Source: Oxalobacteraceae bacterium
GTDB taxonomy: Bacteria; Pseudomonadota; Gammaproteobacteria; Burkholderiales; Burkholderiaceae_D
Length of the DNA stretch: 64,000 nucleotides
Assembly: GCA_013284265.1 (NCBI GenBank)
Contig: JABTBR010000002.1
Span: forward strand, 218,084-282,083
Direction: 5' to 3'
Within the stretch, counting starts at the first letter, position 1. Each line of letters opens with the position of its first letter. A model generated the notes under the pieces. It searched no databases. It was given only the letters and a program-made list of their open reading frames with translations, and was not told where the DNA came from. Shown here one piece after another: positions 36,250-45,497 of the stretch. The position numbers and the translations under genes are program-made.

Positions 36250-36624
36250 ATGCTCAACTATCTGAATTATCTGTATATCGCCCTGACCATCGCGCTGACC
36301 GTGTACGGCCAGGTGGTGCTGAAAATGCAGGTCGGCGCGGCCGGCCCGCTGCCGGCCGCCGGCCCGGACAAGCTGCTGTTCGTGCTGCGCCTGCTGCTCA
36401 ATCCCTGGGTCATCAGCGCCTTCGCGGCGGCCTTCCTGGCCTCGGTCAGCTGGATGGGGGCGATGAGCAAATTCCAGCTCAGCCACGCCTATCCCTTCAT
36501 GAGCCTCAATTTCGTCATCGTCATGCTGCTCGGCAGCTGGCTGTTCAATGAACCGCTGTCGCCGATGCGCCTGGCCGGCGTGGCCCTGATCTGCCTGGGC
36601 ACCCTGGTCGCCGCGCAAGGCTAA
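36250..36624 (+). CDS. Small EamA/SMR-type membrane protein (ArnE-like flippase subunit)
   Basis: A 124-residue protein with four hydrophobic helices in the EamA half-transporter pattern: YGQVVLKMQVG in helix 1, SWMGAMSKFQLSHAYPFMSLNFV in the middle and GVALICLGTLVAAQG at the end. ArnE/ArnF proteins of this size flip undecaprenyl-linked amino sugars. It sits four bases after the acetyltransferase stop. Its place between GT2 and RffA supports that role; a drug-efflux function is the less likely alternative. Confidence 0.85.
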   Translation: MLNYLNYLYIALTIALTVYGQVVLKMQVGAAGPLPAAGPDKLLFVLRLLLNPWVISAFAAAFLASVSWMGAMSKFQLSHAYPFMSLNFVIVMLLGSWLFNEPLSPMRLAGVALICLGTLVAAQG

Positions 36625-36647
36625 CCGTTTTTTTTCCGAAAGCCGCT

Positions 36648-37793
36648 ATGAACCCGATTCCCTTCAACAAGCCCTTCATGACCGGCCGCGAGCTGTGGTA
36701 CATCGCCCAGGCCCATACCAATGGCCATCTGTCGGGCGACGGCCAGTTCACCAAGAAATGCCATGCCTGGCTGGAGCAACATACCGGCACCCACCGCGCG
36801 CTGCTGACCCACTCCTGCACCGCGGCGCTGGAAATGGCGGCCCTGCTGGCCGGGGTCCAGGCCGGCGATGAAATCATCATGCCGTCCTACACCTTCGTCT
36901 CGACCGCCAACGCCTTCGTCATGCGCGGCGCCGTGCCGGTGTTCGTCGACATCCGTCCCGATACGCTCAACATCGACGAGCACAAGATCGAGGCCGCCAT
37001 CACGGCGCGCACCAAGGTGATCCTGCCGGTGCACTACGCCGGCGTGGCCTGCGAGATGGATACCATCATGGACATCGCCGCGCGCCACGGCCTGATCGTC
37101 ATCGAGGACGCGGCCCAGGGCATCATGTCGCATTACAAGGGACGGCCGCTGGGCACGATAGGCCACCTGGGCGCCTACTCCTTCCACGAGACCAAGAACA
37201 TCATCGCCGGCGAGGGCGGCGCGCTGCTGGTCAACGATCCGCAACTGGCCGAGCGGGCCGAGATCATCCGCGAAAAAGGCACCAACCGCAGCCTGTTCTT
37301 CCGGGGCCAGGTGGATAAATATACCTGGGTCGATGTCGGCTCGTCCTACCTGCCGGGCGAAGTCATCGCCGCCTTCCTGTGGGCGCAAATGGAGGAGGCG
37401 CAGGCGATCACCGCGCGCCGGCTGGCGCTGTGGCAGCGTTATCACGCGGCGCTGGCCTCGCTGGAACATGACGGCCTGCTGCGCCGCCCGGTGGTGCCGC
37501 AAGACTGCAGCCACAACGCCCATATGTATTACATCCTGCTCGACTCGCTGGAACAGCGCGGCGCGGTGATCGCCAGCATGAAGCGCCAGGGCGTCAACGC
37601 GGTGTTCCACTATGTGCCGCTGCACAGCGCGCCGGCCGGCCGCCTGCATGCGCGCAGCTGCGGCTCGATGGAGCATACCGACGCGCTGTCGGACCGCCTG
37701 CTGCGCCTGCCGCTGTGGCTGGGATTGGAAGAGCAGCAGGACCAGGTGCTGGCCGCGTTGCACACGGCGCTGCTGGAAAGCCGCGCGGCTTAA
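36648..37793 (+). CDS. rffA: dTDP-4-amino-4,6-dideoxygalactose transaminase
   Basis: A PLP-dependent sugar aminotransferase of the DegT/DnrJ/EryC1 class; RffA (WecE) converts dTDP-4-keto-6-deoxyglucose to dTDP-Fuc4N. The 381-residue protein matches in length and in motifs: PFNKPFMTGRELWYI at the N-terminus, THSCTAALEMAA (PLP phosphate), VIEDAAQGIMSHYKG and YSFHETKNIIAGEGG with the catalytic Lys. VDVGSSYLPGEVIAAFLW is characteristic of the RffA branch. No dTDP-glucose synthesis genes (rmlA/rmlB) are in the window, so the precursor must come from elsewhere. Confidence 0.93.
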   Translation: MNPIPFNKPFMTGRELWYIAQAHTNGHLSGDGQFTKKCHAWLEQHTGTHRALLTHSCTAALEMAALLAGVQAGDEIIMPSYTFVSTANAFVMRGAVPVFVDIRPDTLNIDEHKIEAAITARTKVILPVHYAGVACEMDTIMDIAARHGLIVIEDAAQGIMSHYKGRPLGTIGHLGAYSFHETKNIIAGEGGALLVNDPQLAERAEIIREKGTNRSLFFRGQVDKYTWVDVGSSYLPGEVIAAFLWAQMEEAQAITARRLALWQRYHAALASLEHDGLLRRPVVPQDCSHNAHMYYILLDSLEQRGAVIASMKRQGVNAVFHYVPLHSAPAGRLHARSCGSMEHTDALSDRLLRLPLWLGLEEQQDQVLAALHTALLESRAA

Positions 37794-37869
37794 GCAACGC
37801 CGGCCACCGCCGCCACGCCGGCGCGCAGGGCGGGCCGCGGCTCGCGCCGGCAGCGCTGGCCGGCCCGGC

Positions 37870-39075
37870 CTAGACGGCCAGCGCCAGCGTACCGCCGGGA
37901 CGGCGCCGCAGGCGCCGTTCAAAGAGCCGCGCGAAGCCCCAGGAAAAGCCTATGCACAGCAGCGACCCGCCGATCAGCAGGATGAAGAAGTCGCGCAGCG
38001 CATGCGCTTCGGTCAGCATGCCATAACGTCCCATCACGGTGTACAGGATGGCCAGGATGGGAATATGGGTCAGGTACAGCGAATACGAAAAGCCGCCCAG
38101 CGCCACCAGCGCGCGCCGCTCCAGCACGCGCCTGGCCCAGTGCGCCGGCGCCAGGCCCGACAGGCCCACCAGCAGGGCCGCCGTCAATGCACCGCACAGC
38201 GGATCGATCTGATGCACATGGCTCAGGAAGCGCCCCACCGTGGCGCCGTCGAGTATCCGGTTATCCCATAACAGCAAAGCGAGCGGCAGCGTCAGGCCGG
38301 CGGCCACCTGCCAGGCGTGGCGCTGGATGCGCGCGCGCAGCGGCGCGAACTGCGGCGCCTGGGCCAGCGCGGCGGCCACGATGCCCATCGCGAACAGGGC
38401 CACGAAGAACGGTGGCTGCGGCACACTCACTTGCAGGTTCGGCGCCAGCAGCGGCAGCTTCTCGTTGAACCAGCTCAGGAAGATCGCCAGGTTGATCCCG
38501 GCCAGCAGCAGCGCCAGCACGCCGAAGCGGCGCAGTATCCACACCGCCAGCGGGAACAGCAGGTAGAGATGCCATTCGGCGGCGATACTCCAGAACGGGC
38601 CGTTGATGGTGTTGTACTGGGGCAGCACGTCCTGCAGCAGCAGCACATTGGCCCACAGTTCGGCGGCCGGAATCTCGCTGGTCAGGCCCGCCGCGTGGCG
38701 GCCCCAGCGCGCCAGCGGCACGAAGGCGTTGACCAGCAGGATCAGGCCCAGCGTGGCCAGATAGGGCGGCAGGATGCGCACCGCGCGTCCGGCGAAGAAC
38801 ACCGCCGTGCTGGTGCTGAGGCGAAAGCCGTTGCGCACCACCGGCAGCGCCAGGCAAAAGCCCGACAGCACCAGGAAAATATCGACGCCCAGGTGCAGAT
38901 AGAGCAGCCAGTTCAGCAGCAGACCGGCCAGCGCCGGCAAGGCATTCCAGCCCAGCACGAATAAATGGGCATGGCCGAACATCACCCACAGCGCCGCCAG
39001 CGCGCGCAGGCCATCGAGAAAATGCAGGCGGTCGGGTGCGCCAGCGCTGGCGCCAAAGTCCTTGTCTATACTCAC
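37870..39075 (-). CDS. Acyltransferase 3 family membrane protein
   Basis: A roughly 401-residue OafA-type O-acyltransferase. The opening LHFLDGLRALAALWVMFGHAHLF carries the catalytic His, and GVDIFLVLSGFCLALP, GRAVRILPPYLATL and FSYSLYLTHIPIL are further family signatures across ten helices. I place the start at GTG 39075 (MSIDKDFG...), preceded by a modest GGA; a TTG 12 codons upstream is possible. It converges with the glycan cassette and probably acetylates one of the window's polysaccharides. Confidence 0.87.
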   Translation of the reverse strand: MSIDKDFGASAGAPDRLHFLDGLRALAALWVMFGHAHLFVLGWNALPALAGLLLNWLLYLHLGVDIFLVLSGFCLALPVVRNGFRLSTSTAVFFAGRAVRILPPYLATLGLILLVNAFVPLARWGRHAAGLTSEIPAAELWANVLLLQDVLPQYNTINGPFWSIAAEWHLYLLFPLAVWILRRFGVLALLLAGINLAIFLSWFNEKLPLLAPNLQVSVPQPPFFVALFAMGIVAAALAQAPQFAPLRARIQRHAWQVAAGLTLPLALLLWDNRILDGATVGRFLSHVHQIDPLCGALTAALLVGLSGLAPAHWARRVLERRALVALGGFSYSLYLTHIPILAILYTVMGRYGMLTEAHALRDFFILLIGGSLLCIGFSWGFARLFERRLRRRPGGTLALAV

Positions 39076-39112
39076 GGAGAATCCACAGCAGGCCGGAAAC
39101 GGCGGGTTCAAT

Positions 39113-39140
39113 TAAAAAAAACCAGCATCGCTGCTGGTTC
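39113..39140 (-). terminator. Rho-independent terminator of the helicase gene
   Basis: On the minus strand AACCAGCA and TGCTGGTT form the stem, followed by a run of eight T's. It lies 23 bases after the RNA helicase stop and before the acyltransferase start. Confidence 0.9.
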
Positions 39141-39162
39141 TTGGGGCGCGGGCGCGCCGGGA

Positions 39163-41016
39163 TCAGGACTTGGGCAAGCCGCCCAGCAAGGCCGCCACCT
39201 TCTGTTTCGGCTTGGCGCTGGTGGCGCTCGACAGCGTGGCGCCAGGCGCCGGGGCCGCCGCCTTGGCCGGCTCATACGGCTTCAGGAACCAGGGATCGAC
39301 CTTGTCGCGGCGCGGCGCGCCGGACGGGCCGCTGCGGGGCGCGCGGTCGGGACGGTCGGCGCCATAGGCCGGACGCGGACGGCTGCTGTCGCGGCCGATG
39401 GTATTGTCGCGCGGGGCGCTGCTGTCACGCGGCGTGCTGCTGCCGAAACTGCTGTCGCGGCTGCTGTCACGACCCGAACCGCTGTTTTCGCGGTTCTCGC
39501 CTTCGGCGCGGCGCGGACGGCGGTCGCCGCGCTCTTCGCCGCGGGCGCTGGCAGGCACGAAGCCGGCCAGGTCGCCGCGCTTGATGGTCTGCTTGATCAG
39601 TTTTTCGATGTCGGCCAGCAGGCGTTCATCCTTGTCCGAGTAGATCGAGATCGCGTCGCCGGAGGCGCCGGCGCGGCCGGTACGGCCGATCCGGTGCACA
39701 TAGTCTTCCGCGTTATACGGCAGATCGTAGTTGATCACGCAAGGCAGGTCGGTGATGTCGAGGCCGCGCGCGGCCACGTCGGTGGCCACCAGCACATCGA
39801 TCTCGCCCTTCTTGAACGATTCGAGCGCCGCCATCCGTTCCTGCTGGGTCTTGTCGCCGTGGATCGCGGTGGCCTTCATGCCCTCCTGCTCCAGGCCGCG
39901 CGCCAAACGGGAGGCGCCGATCTTGGTGTTGGAGAACACGATCACCTGCTTCAGGTCGCGCTGGCGCAGGATGTGGGCGACCAGCGCATGCTTCTGGTTT
40001 TCCTCGACCTTGTAGACCACCTGGCTGACCTTGTCGGCGGTCTGGTTGCTGCGCGCCACTTCGATCGTCAGCGGATTGTTCAGGAAAGTGTTGGCCAGCT
40101 TCTTGATTTCCGGCGAGAACGTGGCCGAGAACATCAGGTTCTGGCGCTGCTTCGGCAGCAGGTTGATGATGCGCTGCAGATCCGGCAGGAAGCCCATGTC
40201 GAGCATGCGGTCGGCTTCGTCCATGACCAGCATCTGCACCTGGCTCAGGCTGATGTTTTTCTGTTCGATATGGTCCAGCAGGCGGCCCGGGGTGGCGATG
40301 ACGATTTCCACGCCGGCCTTGAGGATGATGGTCTGGCCCTTCATGTCCATGCCGCCGAACACCACGGTCGAGCGCAGCGGCGTGTGCTGGGCATAGGCCT
40401 TGACGTTCTCGGCCACCTGCACCGCCAGTTCGCGGGTCGGGGTCAGGATCAGCGCGCGCACCGGGTGGCGGGCCGGCGAGGTGCTGGTGCTGGCGTGGGC
40501 CAGCAGCATCTGGATGATGGGCAGCGCGAAGCCGGCGGTCTTGCCGGTACCGGTCTGGGCCGCACCCATCACGTCGCGCCCTTGCAGCAGCACGGGAATG
40601 GCCTGGGCCTGGATCGGGGTCGGATGCACATAGCCCTGGTCGCTCAGCGCGCGCAGGATGTGCGGCGACAGGCCGAAGTCGGCGAAGCGGACCGGCTCGG
40701 CATCGGCGGCCGCGGCGGCAACCGGAGCGGCAATCGGGGCGGCAACCGGGGCGGCAAGCGGCGCCGCAAGGTCTGCGGCGGCGGCCACCGCGGCAACTGC
40801 CGCTGGCACGGCCACCGCTTCGGCGGCGGGAGCGGCCGGCGCGATGGCGGCGGCAACAGGCTCGGCCACGATGGCGGGCGCGGCGGCGACAGGCGCAGCC
40901 ACGGCGGCAGGCGCTACGGCCACGGGCTCGGCGGCGACCGGCGCGCTCACGGCGGCCTCGGGCACGAGCGGGGCGGCGGCATTGTCAGGATGGGATGGGA
41001 TCTCGATTTCGGACAT
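39163..41016 (-). CDS. rhlE: DEAD-box RNA helicase, RhlE type
   Basis: ATP-dependent RNA helicase. All core motifs are present in the roughly 617-residue product: Q motif FADFGLSPHILRAL ... PTPIQAQAIP, Walker A AQTGTGKT, PTRELA, DEAD (VMDEADRMLDMGF), SAT (MFSATFS), ATDVAARGLDI and HRIGRTGRAG. The C-terminus (about residues 490-617) is a basic Arg/Ser/Asp-rich tail ending GLLGGLPKS-like. Residues about 15-110 are an unusual Ala/Pro/Val-repeat segment ahead of the Q motif. The ATG at 41016 is chosen; the same frame stays open to 41247, so a longer N-terminus cannot be excluded. Confidence 0.93.
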   Translation of the reverse strand: MSEIEIPSHPDNAAAPLVPEAAVSAPVAAEPVAVAPAAVAAPVAAAPAIVAEPVAAAIAPAAPAAEAVAVPAAVAAVAAAADLAAPLAAPVAAPIAAPVAAAAADAEPVRFADFGLSPHILRALSDQGYVHPTPIQAQAIPVLLQGRDVMGAAQTGTGKTAGFALPIIQMLLAHASTSTSPARHPVRALILTPTRELAVQVAENVKAYAQHTPLRSTVVFGGMDMKGQTIILKAGVEIVIATPGRLLDHIEQKNISLSQVQMLVMDEADRMLDMGFLPDLQRIINLLPKQRQNLMFSATFSPEIKKLANTFLNNPLTIEVARSNQTADKVSQVVYKVEENQKHALVAHILRQRDLKQVIVFSNTKIGASRLARGLEQEGMKATAIHGDKTQQERMAALESFKKGEIDVLVATDVAARGLDITDLPCVINYDLPYNAEDYVHRIGRTGRAGASGDAISIYSDKDERLLADIEKLIKQTIKRGDLAGFVPASARGEERGDRRPRRAEGENRENSGSGRDSSRDSSFGSSTPRDSSAPRDNTIGRDSSRPRPAYGADRPDRAPRSGPSGAPRRDKVDPWFLKPYEPAKAAAPAPGATLSSATSAKPKQKVAALLGGLPKS

Positions 41017-41455
41017 AGTGGTGTTGGCGACCGGCCAGCGGCGCGCCTTGCTTTCTTCAATTAACAACATTTTCTGCGTGCGGCGGCGCGGGCAGTCGCC
41101 GACCCGGGTGCGTACCTCTTCCCGCGGCGCGACGCACAAAGAAAGGGCGCGGCGGGCGGCGACATGGGGGAAACGGCAAGACTGACAGGGCGACATCGCC
41201 ACACAGGAAGCGCCACGCCGGCAAACCGGCATCGCGCGCGCAGACATGGATACAATATCAGCGCCGTAAACTATACCCTAAATTGGCGCAACTGCACACG
41301 CAAACAGCAATTTTTCGATAGAAAGTATTGCATGATTGGAATGTATAATAGACAGTTTAACCAATCCTTGGCGCACATTTCGCCGGATTACCGTTGAAAC
41401 TTCCAGCTTCTCCTGACAACACACGCAAATCCAGCTGCGCCACCGGAATGCCCCC
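41017..41455. other. Divergent promoter region of helicase and diguanylate cyclase genes
   Basis: This 439-base spacer becomes AT-rich after 41250. On the plus strand TATAAT (41344-41349) lies 107 bases before the cyclase gene. On the minus strand TATAGT (41270-41275) would give the helicase gene a leader of about 250 bases. Neither has a clear -35. Nothing else is recognised. Confidence 0.4.
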
Positions 41456-44400
41456 ATGTACGTACCTCCGCCGGTCATCGTCTCCGACCGTTTTCACCTG
41501 AACCACCCTGCCCCGTCAGCCGCGGCCGTCATGGCTGGCGCCCCGCGCACGGCGCCGCCGCGTACTGCGCTGGCGACCCTGCTGGGGCCGCTGTTGATGC
41601 TGTTGCTGCTGGCCCTGCTGATGGCCAGCGCCGGCGCCGCCCCCGCCCCCTCGCTGCGCTTTAAAAAGCTCGGTCCGCTGGGCAATGACGAACCGTCGAT
41701 GCTGTCGCTGATGCAGGACCGCAAAGGCTTCGTCTGGGTCGGCACCCATACCAACGGCCTGTATCGCTACAACGGCTACCAGGCCGTCAAATACCGCAGC
41801 AATCCGGCCAATCCGCGCAGCCTGCCGCATGACCGCGTCTCGGCCCTGTTCGAAGACCGCGCAGGGCGCATCTGGGCCGGCACCCAGAACGGCCTGGCCC
41901 GCTTCAATCCGGAAACCAATGACTTCACCGTGTTCGCCCCGCCCAAGGCGCCGCCCAACCACCGCATCATCAAGACCATCATCAGCGACGGCAAGCAGGG
42001 CCTGTGGATAGGCAGCTGGGGCGGCCTGCAGCACTTCGATCCGGCCAGCGGCAAGTTCGAGGTCTACAGCCATGACGCCGAGCGGGCCGACAGCCTGGCC
42101 AGCAATGACCTGAACGCGCTCGCGCTGGACGCGCGCGGCGGCCTGTGGGCCGCCACCTGGCCCGGCGGCCTCGACTATCTGGCGCCCGGCGCGCGCGGCT
42201 TCATCCACTACCAGGTCGACTCGGCCGCCAAGCCCGACGCCCGCATCAACATCGTGCGCGCGCTGCAGTTCGACCGCCGCGGCGCGCTGTGGATAGGCAC
42301 CGAGTCGGGCGTGCTGACCTGGGACGGCATCAGCGACTGGTCCACCCGCAGGCAGGTGGAAGCGCCGTACAGCCGCGTCACCAATTTCTATGTCGACAGC
42401 AGCGCCACCCTGTGGTGCACCACCCTGTCGGCCGGCCTGCTGCGCTGGGACGAGAGCGGCGGCAAGTTCGACCAGTTCGTGCACGCGGCCGACGATCCCT
42501 ACAGCCTGCCGGGCGACAATCTGCGCGCCGTCATGCAGGACCGCGGCGGCATGCTGTGGATCGCCTCGTTTACCGACGGCATCAGCCTGGCCAATCTGAG
42601 CAGCGGCGGCTTCACCCGCCACGTGCCCTTCCGCATCGACAGCCGCTCGATGCCGGCCAGCAACGCGCTACTGGCGCTGGCGCGCGCGCCCAAGGGCCGC
42701 ATCTGGCTGGGCGGCAATGTCGGCATGAGCTTGTACGACCCGGCCAGCAGCACCGTGCTGAAAAACTACCGCGCCGACGACAAGCGCCCCGGCGCCCTGA
42801 GCCACAACATCGTCTACAGCCTGCACCAGGAAGCCGACGGCCCGCTGTGGGTCGGCACCTCCAACGGCCTGAACCGGCTGGACCATCCGGACGCCCCCTT
42901 CAAGGTGATCCACTTCGGCAATACCGCGAGCGACTTCATCAATGCCATCGCGCCCGGCGCCGGCGGCGTGCTGTGGCTCGCCACCGGCAACAGCCTGATC
43001 CGCTACGACACCAGGACCGACGCGCGCCGCATCTACGTCCATGACGCCGCCGACACCGGCAGCCGCAGCGTCAACGGCACCTCGACCGTGCTGGAAGACC
43101 GCGCCGGCCGGGTCTGGGCCGGTTCCGAATGGAATGGCGGCGGCCTCGACATGCTCGACCCGCGCAGCGGCCAGTTCCGCCACTTCCGCCATCAGAACGG
43201 CGCGCCCGGCGGCCTGGACGACGACAATATCTCCAGCCTGCACCAGGACAGCCAGGGCCGCATCTGGATCGGCACCGGCAAGGGCCTGGCCGAAGCCGTC
43301 ACCGGCGCCGATGGCGCCGTCAGCTTCCGCTCGCACGCAAAGGCCACCAATGCCTCCAAGATCCTGTCCATCCGCAGCGACCTGGACGGCAAGATCTGGT
43401 GCGCCACCATCAGCGGCCTGTTCCGGCTCGACCCGGCCAGCGGCAAGGCCAGCCACTTCACCGCCTCGGACGGCCTGACCGAAGGCTTCACCGTCAACTC
43501 CTCGGTCGCCAGCGAAGCGGGCCAGTTGTTCTTTGGCGGCGTGCACGGCATGACGGCGGTGTCGCCGTCGACCGTGCGCAGCGACTCCGTGCCGCCCCAG
43601 GTCGCCATCACCGATATCAGCGTGTTCAACCACTCGGTCCAGGACGGCAAGCTGGGCGACGACGTCCAGCTCAGCGGCCCGGTCACCGCGCCGACCTCGC
43701 TGACCCTGTCGGCCCAGGCCTCGGTGTTCGCCATCGAATTCGCCGCCCTGCACTACACCGAACCGGCGGAAAACCGCTACGCCTACCAGTTGCAGGGCTT
43801 CGACCGCGACTGGGTCGAGACCGACGCCGCCCACCGCAGCGCCACCTACACCAACCTGAACCCGGGCCGCTATGTGTTCCGCATCCGCGCCGCCAATCAC
43901 CGCGGCGTGTGGAATCCGGAAGCGTCCACCCTGGCCATCACCATCACCCCGCCCTACTGGCAAAGCTGGTGGTTCCGCGGCCTGGCCGGCCTGCTGGTGG
44001 TGACGCTGCTGCTGGGCGCGCACTGGTTGCGCATCCGCCGCGTCACGCGCAACCAGCGCCAGCTGGAACAACTGGTCACGGCCCGCACCGGCGAGCTGGA
44101 AGAATCGAACCGCAAGCTCGCCGCGCTGAGCACCACCGACGGCCTGACCGGCGTGGGCAACCGGCGCGGCTTCGACGTCGCGCTGGAAGCGGAGTGGCGG
44201 CGTGCCGCGCGCACCGGCCAGACCTTGGCGCTGACCCTGCTCGATGTCGACCACTTCAAGAAATACAATGACCATTACGGCCATGTGGCCGGCGACGCCT
44301 GCCTGCGCACCGTGGCCGAGCTGATCACCACCCACGGCCGCCGCACCAGCGACCTGGTGGCGCGCTACGGCGGCGAGGAATTCGCCCTGCTGGCCGCCTC

Positions 44401-44647
44401 CACCGACGCGGCCGACGCCTACGGCGTGGCCCAGGCCATCTGTGCCGAGCTGGCCAAGCTGCGCCTGCCGCATGCCGGTTCACCGTTCGGCATCGTCACC
44501 ATCAGTATCGGCGTGGCCGTGATGGTACCGACCGAAGATGGCTCGCCCGACCAGCTGGTACAGGAAGCCGACCGCGCCATGTACCGTGCCAAGCAGAAGG
44601 GCCGCAACATGGCCCTGCTGGCCATGCCGGCAGTGGAGGAAGTGTAA
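41456..44647 (+). CDS. Beta-propeller sensor diguanylate cyclase
   Basis: A 1063-residue membrane enzyme making c-di-GMP. After an N-terminal hydrophobic segment, residues about 70-700 are two-component-regulator propeller repeats of the form DRxGxxWxGTxxGL (for example DRKGFVWVGTHTNGL, DRAGRIWAGTQNGL). A Y_Y_Y domain follows (AYQLQGFDRDWVETD), then one helix (GLAGLLVVTLLLGAHWL) and a GGDEF domain with an intact GGEEF at residues 972-976. The upstream RTSD five residues before GGEEF is a good product-inhibition I-site. Such propellers in periplasmic sensors usually read sugars or glycans, which suits the surrounding polysaccharide genes. The ATG at codon 26 is an alternative start. Confidence 0.93.
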   Translation: MYVPPPVIVSDRFHLNHPAPSAAAVMAGAPRTAPPRTALATLLGPLLMLLLLALLMASAGAAPAPSLRFKKLGPLGNDEPSMLSLMQDRKGFVWVGTHTNGLYRYNGYQAVKYRSNPANPRSLPHDRVSALFEDRAGRIWAGTQNGLARFNPETNDFTVFAPPKAPPNHRIIKTIISDGKQGLWIGSWGGLQHFDPASGKFEVYSHDAERADSLASNDLNALALDARGGLWAATWPGGLDYLAPGARGFIHYQVDSAAKPDARINIVRALQFDRRGALWIGTESGVLTWDGISDWSTRRQVEAPYSRVTNFYVDSSATLWCTTLSAGLLRWDESGGKFDQFVHAADDPYSLPGDNLRAVMQDRGGMLWIASFTDGISLANLSSGGFTRHVPFRIDSRSMPASNALLALARAPKGRIWLGGNVGMSLYDPASSTVLKNYRADDKRPGALSHNIVYSLHQEADGPLWVGTSNGLNRLDHPDAPFKVIHFGNTASDFINAIAPGAGGVLWLATGNSLIRYDTRTDARRIYVHDAADTGSRSVNGTSTVLEDRAGRVWAGSEWNGGGLDMLDPRSGQFRHFRHQNGAPGGLDDDNISSLHQDSQGRIWIGTGKGLAEAVTGADGAVSFRSHAKATNASKILSIRSDLDGKIWCATISGLFRLDPASGKASHFTASDGLTEGFTVNSSVASEAGQLFFGGVHGMTAVSPSTVRSDSVPPQVAITDISVFNHSVQDGKLGDDVQLSGPVTAPTSLTLSAQASVFAIEFAALHYTEPAENRYAYQLQGFDRDWVETDAAHRSATYTNLNPGRYVFRIRAANHRGVWNPEASTLAITITPPYWQSWWFRGLAGLLVVTLLLGAHWLRIRRVTRNQRQLEQLVTARTGELEESNRKLAALSTTDGLTGVGNRRGFDVALEAEWRRAARTGQTLALTLLDVDHFKKYNDHYGHVAGDACLRTVAELITTHGRRTSDLVARYGGEEFALLAASTDAADAYGVAQAICAELAKLRLPHAGSPFGIVTISIGVAVMVPTEDGSPDQLVQEADRAMYRAKQKGRNMALLAMPAVEEV

Positions 44648-44865
44648 TGGGAGCAAACGACGATCAGCGCGCCACGGCGCCCGTGCCGACGGCCACGCCG
44701 CAGGCCGAAGGCGATGCCATGCCGGCCGAGCCGCGCAGGCCCGAACCGGACGAATGCTGCCACAGCGGCTGCGCCTTCTGCGTGCAGGATATGTATGAGG
44801 ACGCGATGGACCGCTACCGCGCCGCCTTGAAGGATTGGCAGGCGCGCCAAGGACAGCGGCAATAA
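44647..44865 (+). CDS. Oxidoreductase-like domain small protein
   Basis: A 72-residue protein with a disordered Pro/Ala-rich first half and the motif DECCHSGCAFCVQDMYEDAM at residues about 35-54. This cysteine arrangement is the oxidoreductase-like N-terminal domain found in short bacterial and mitochondrial proteins; its biochemical activity is not known to me, though metal or redox binding is likely. Its ATG overlaps the stop of the diguanylate cyclase gene (TAATG), so the two are co-translated. Confidence 0.82.
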   Translation: MGANDDQRATAPVPTATPQAEGDAMPAEPRRPEPDECCHSGCAFCVQDMYEDAMDRYRAALKDWQARQGQRQ

Positions 44866-44894
44866 AATCGAGGGTGCCCGGCCCCCCCCCTTGG

Positions 44895-45314
44895 TCACGG
44901 CGGCGGCGGGGGGACTTCCCAGATGACGTGGGTATCATTCTCGATCTTTTCAAACCCCAATTTTGCGTAGGCCTGGCGCGATGCATCAGAGGTGGGGAGC
45001 AACTTCACCTTTCGATACTGGCATGTTTGGATTAACCAATCCAGCATGTGCTGCCCGACTCCGCGCGAGCCGCAGGCCGTAACCCATTGCTCGATTTCCA
45101 TCATCTCATCCGTGCCATCGATCACCATCAAACCCAGGCATCGAAGACCATCGACGGCGGCAATGGTTTTGCCCTCCACCCAGAACAAATCCTCAATAAT
45201 GCCCAGCGCCGCTACCCCTTTCCGGCTTTTGGCCATCATCGCATTCACTTCCAGCTGAGCACGGTAGCGCACAAAAATCATCTCCTGCTGAATACGGGCG
45301 ACGGTAATGGGCAT
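44895..45314 (-). CDS. GNAT-like N-acetyltransferase
   Basis: A 139-residue protein with a compact GNAT layout: an early EMIFVRYRAQLEVN helix, beta strands ALGIIEDLFWVEG and CLGLMVIDGTDEMMEIEQWV, the acetyl-CoA loop around CGSRGVGQHMLDWLIQ and a C-terminal SRQAYAKLGFEKIEND. The substrate is unknown. The C-terminus ends in five prolines. A TTGACA/CAGAAT promoter lies upstream. Base composition is lower in GC than in the glycan region, and this continues through the Nudix-oxygenase genes. Confidence 0.75.
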   Translation of the reverse strand: MPITVARIQQEMIFVRYRAQLEVNAMMAKSRKGVAALGIIEDLFWVEGKTIAAVDGLRCLGLMVIDGTDEMMEIEQWVTACGSRGVGQHMLDWLIQTCQYRKVKLLPTSDASRQAYAKLGFEKIENDTHVIWEVPPPPP

Positions 45315-45393
45315 GGTTTGTCCTTGGAGCAGGGATGAGCAAGAGGACCGATCCTGCGAAGATGGAGGTCCGTTCGATGCGATGCGTCAAACC

Positions 45394-45423
45394 ATTCTGG
45401 TCGCATCCCTTAATAAGTGTCAA
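45394..45423 (-). promoter_or_regulatory. Promoter of the GNAT-like gene
   Basis: On the minus strand a perfect TTGACA (45418-45423) and CAGAAT (45394-45399) are separated by 18 bases, giving a leader of about 75 bases to the ATG at 45314. Confidence 0.55.
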
Positions 45424-45497
45424 GTTATCATTTTTTTTGATGTCAGTGGTAGACAAAACCGGTCGGTACCAAGTCCGGCAGCATCGCAGTACCGAGA

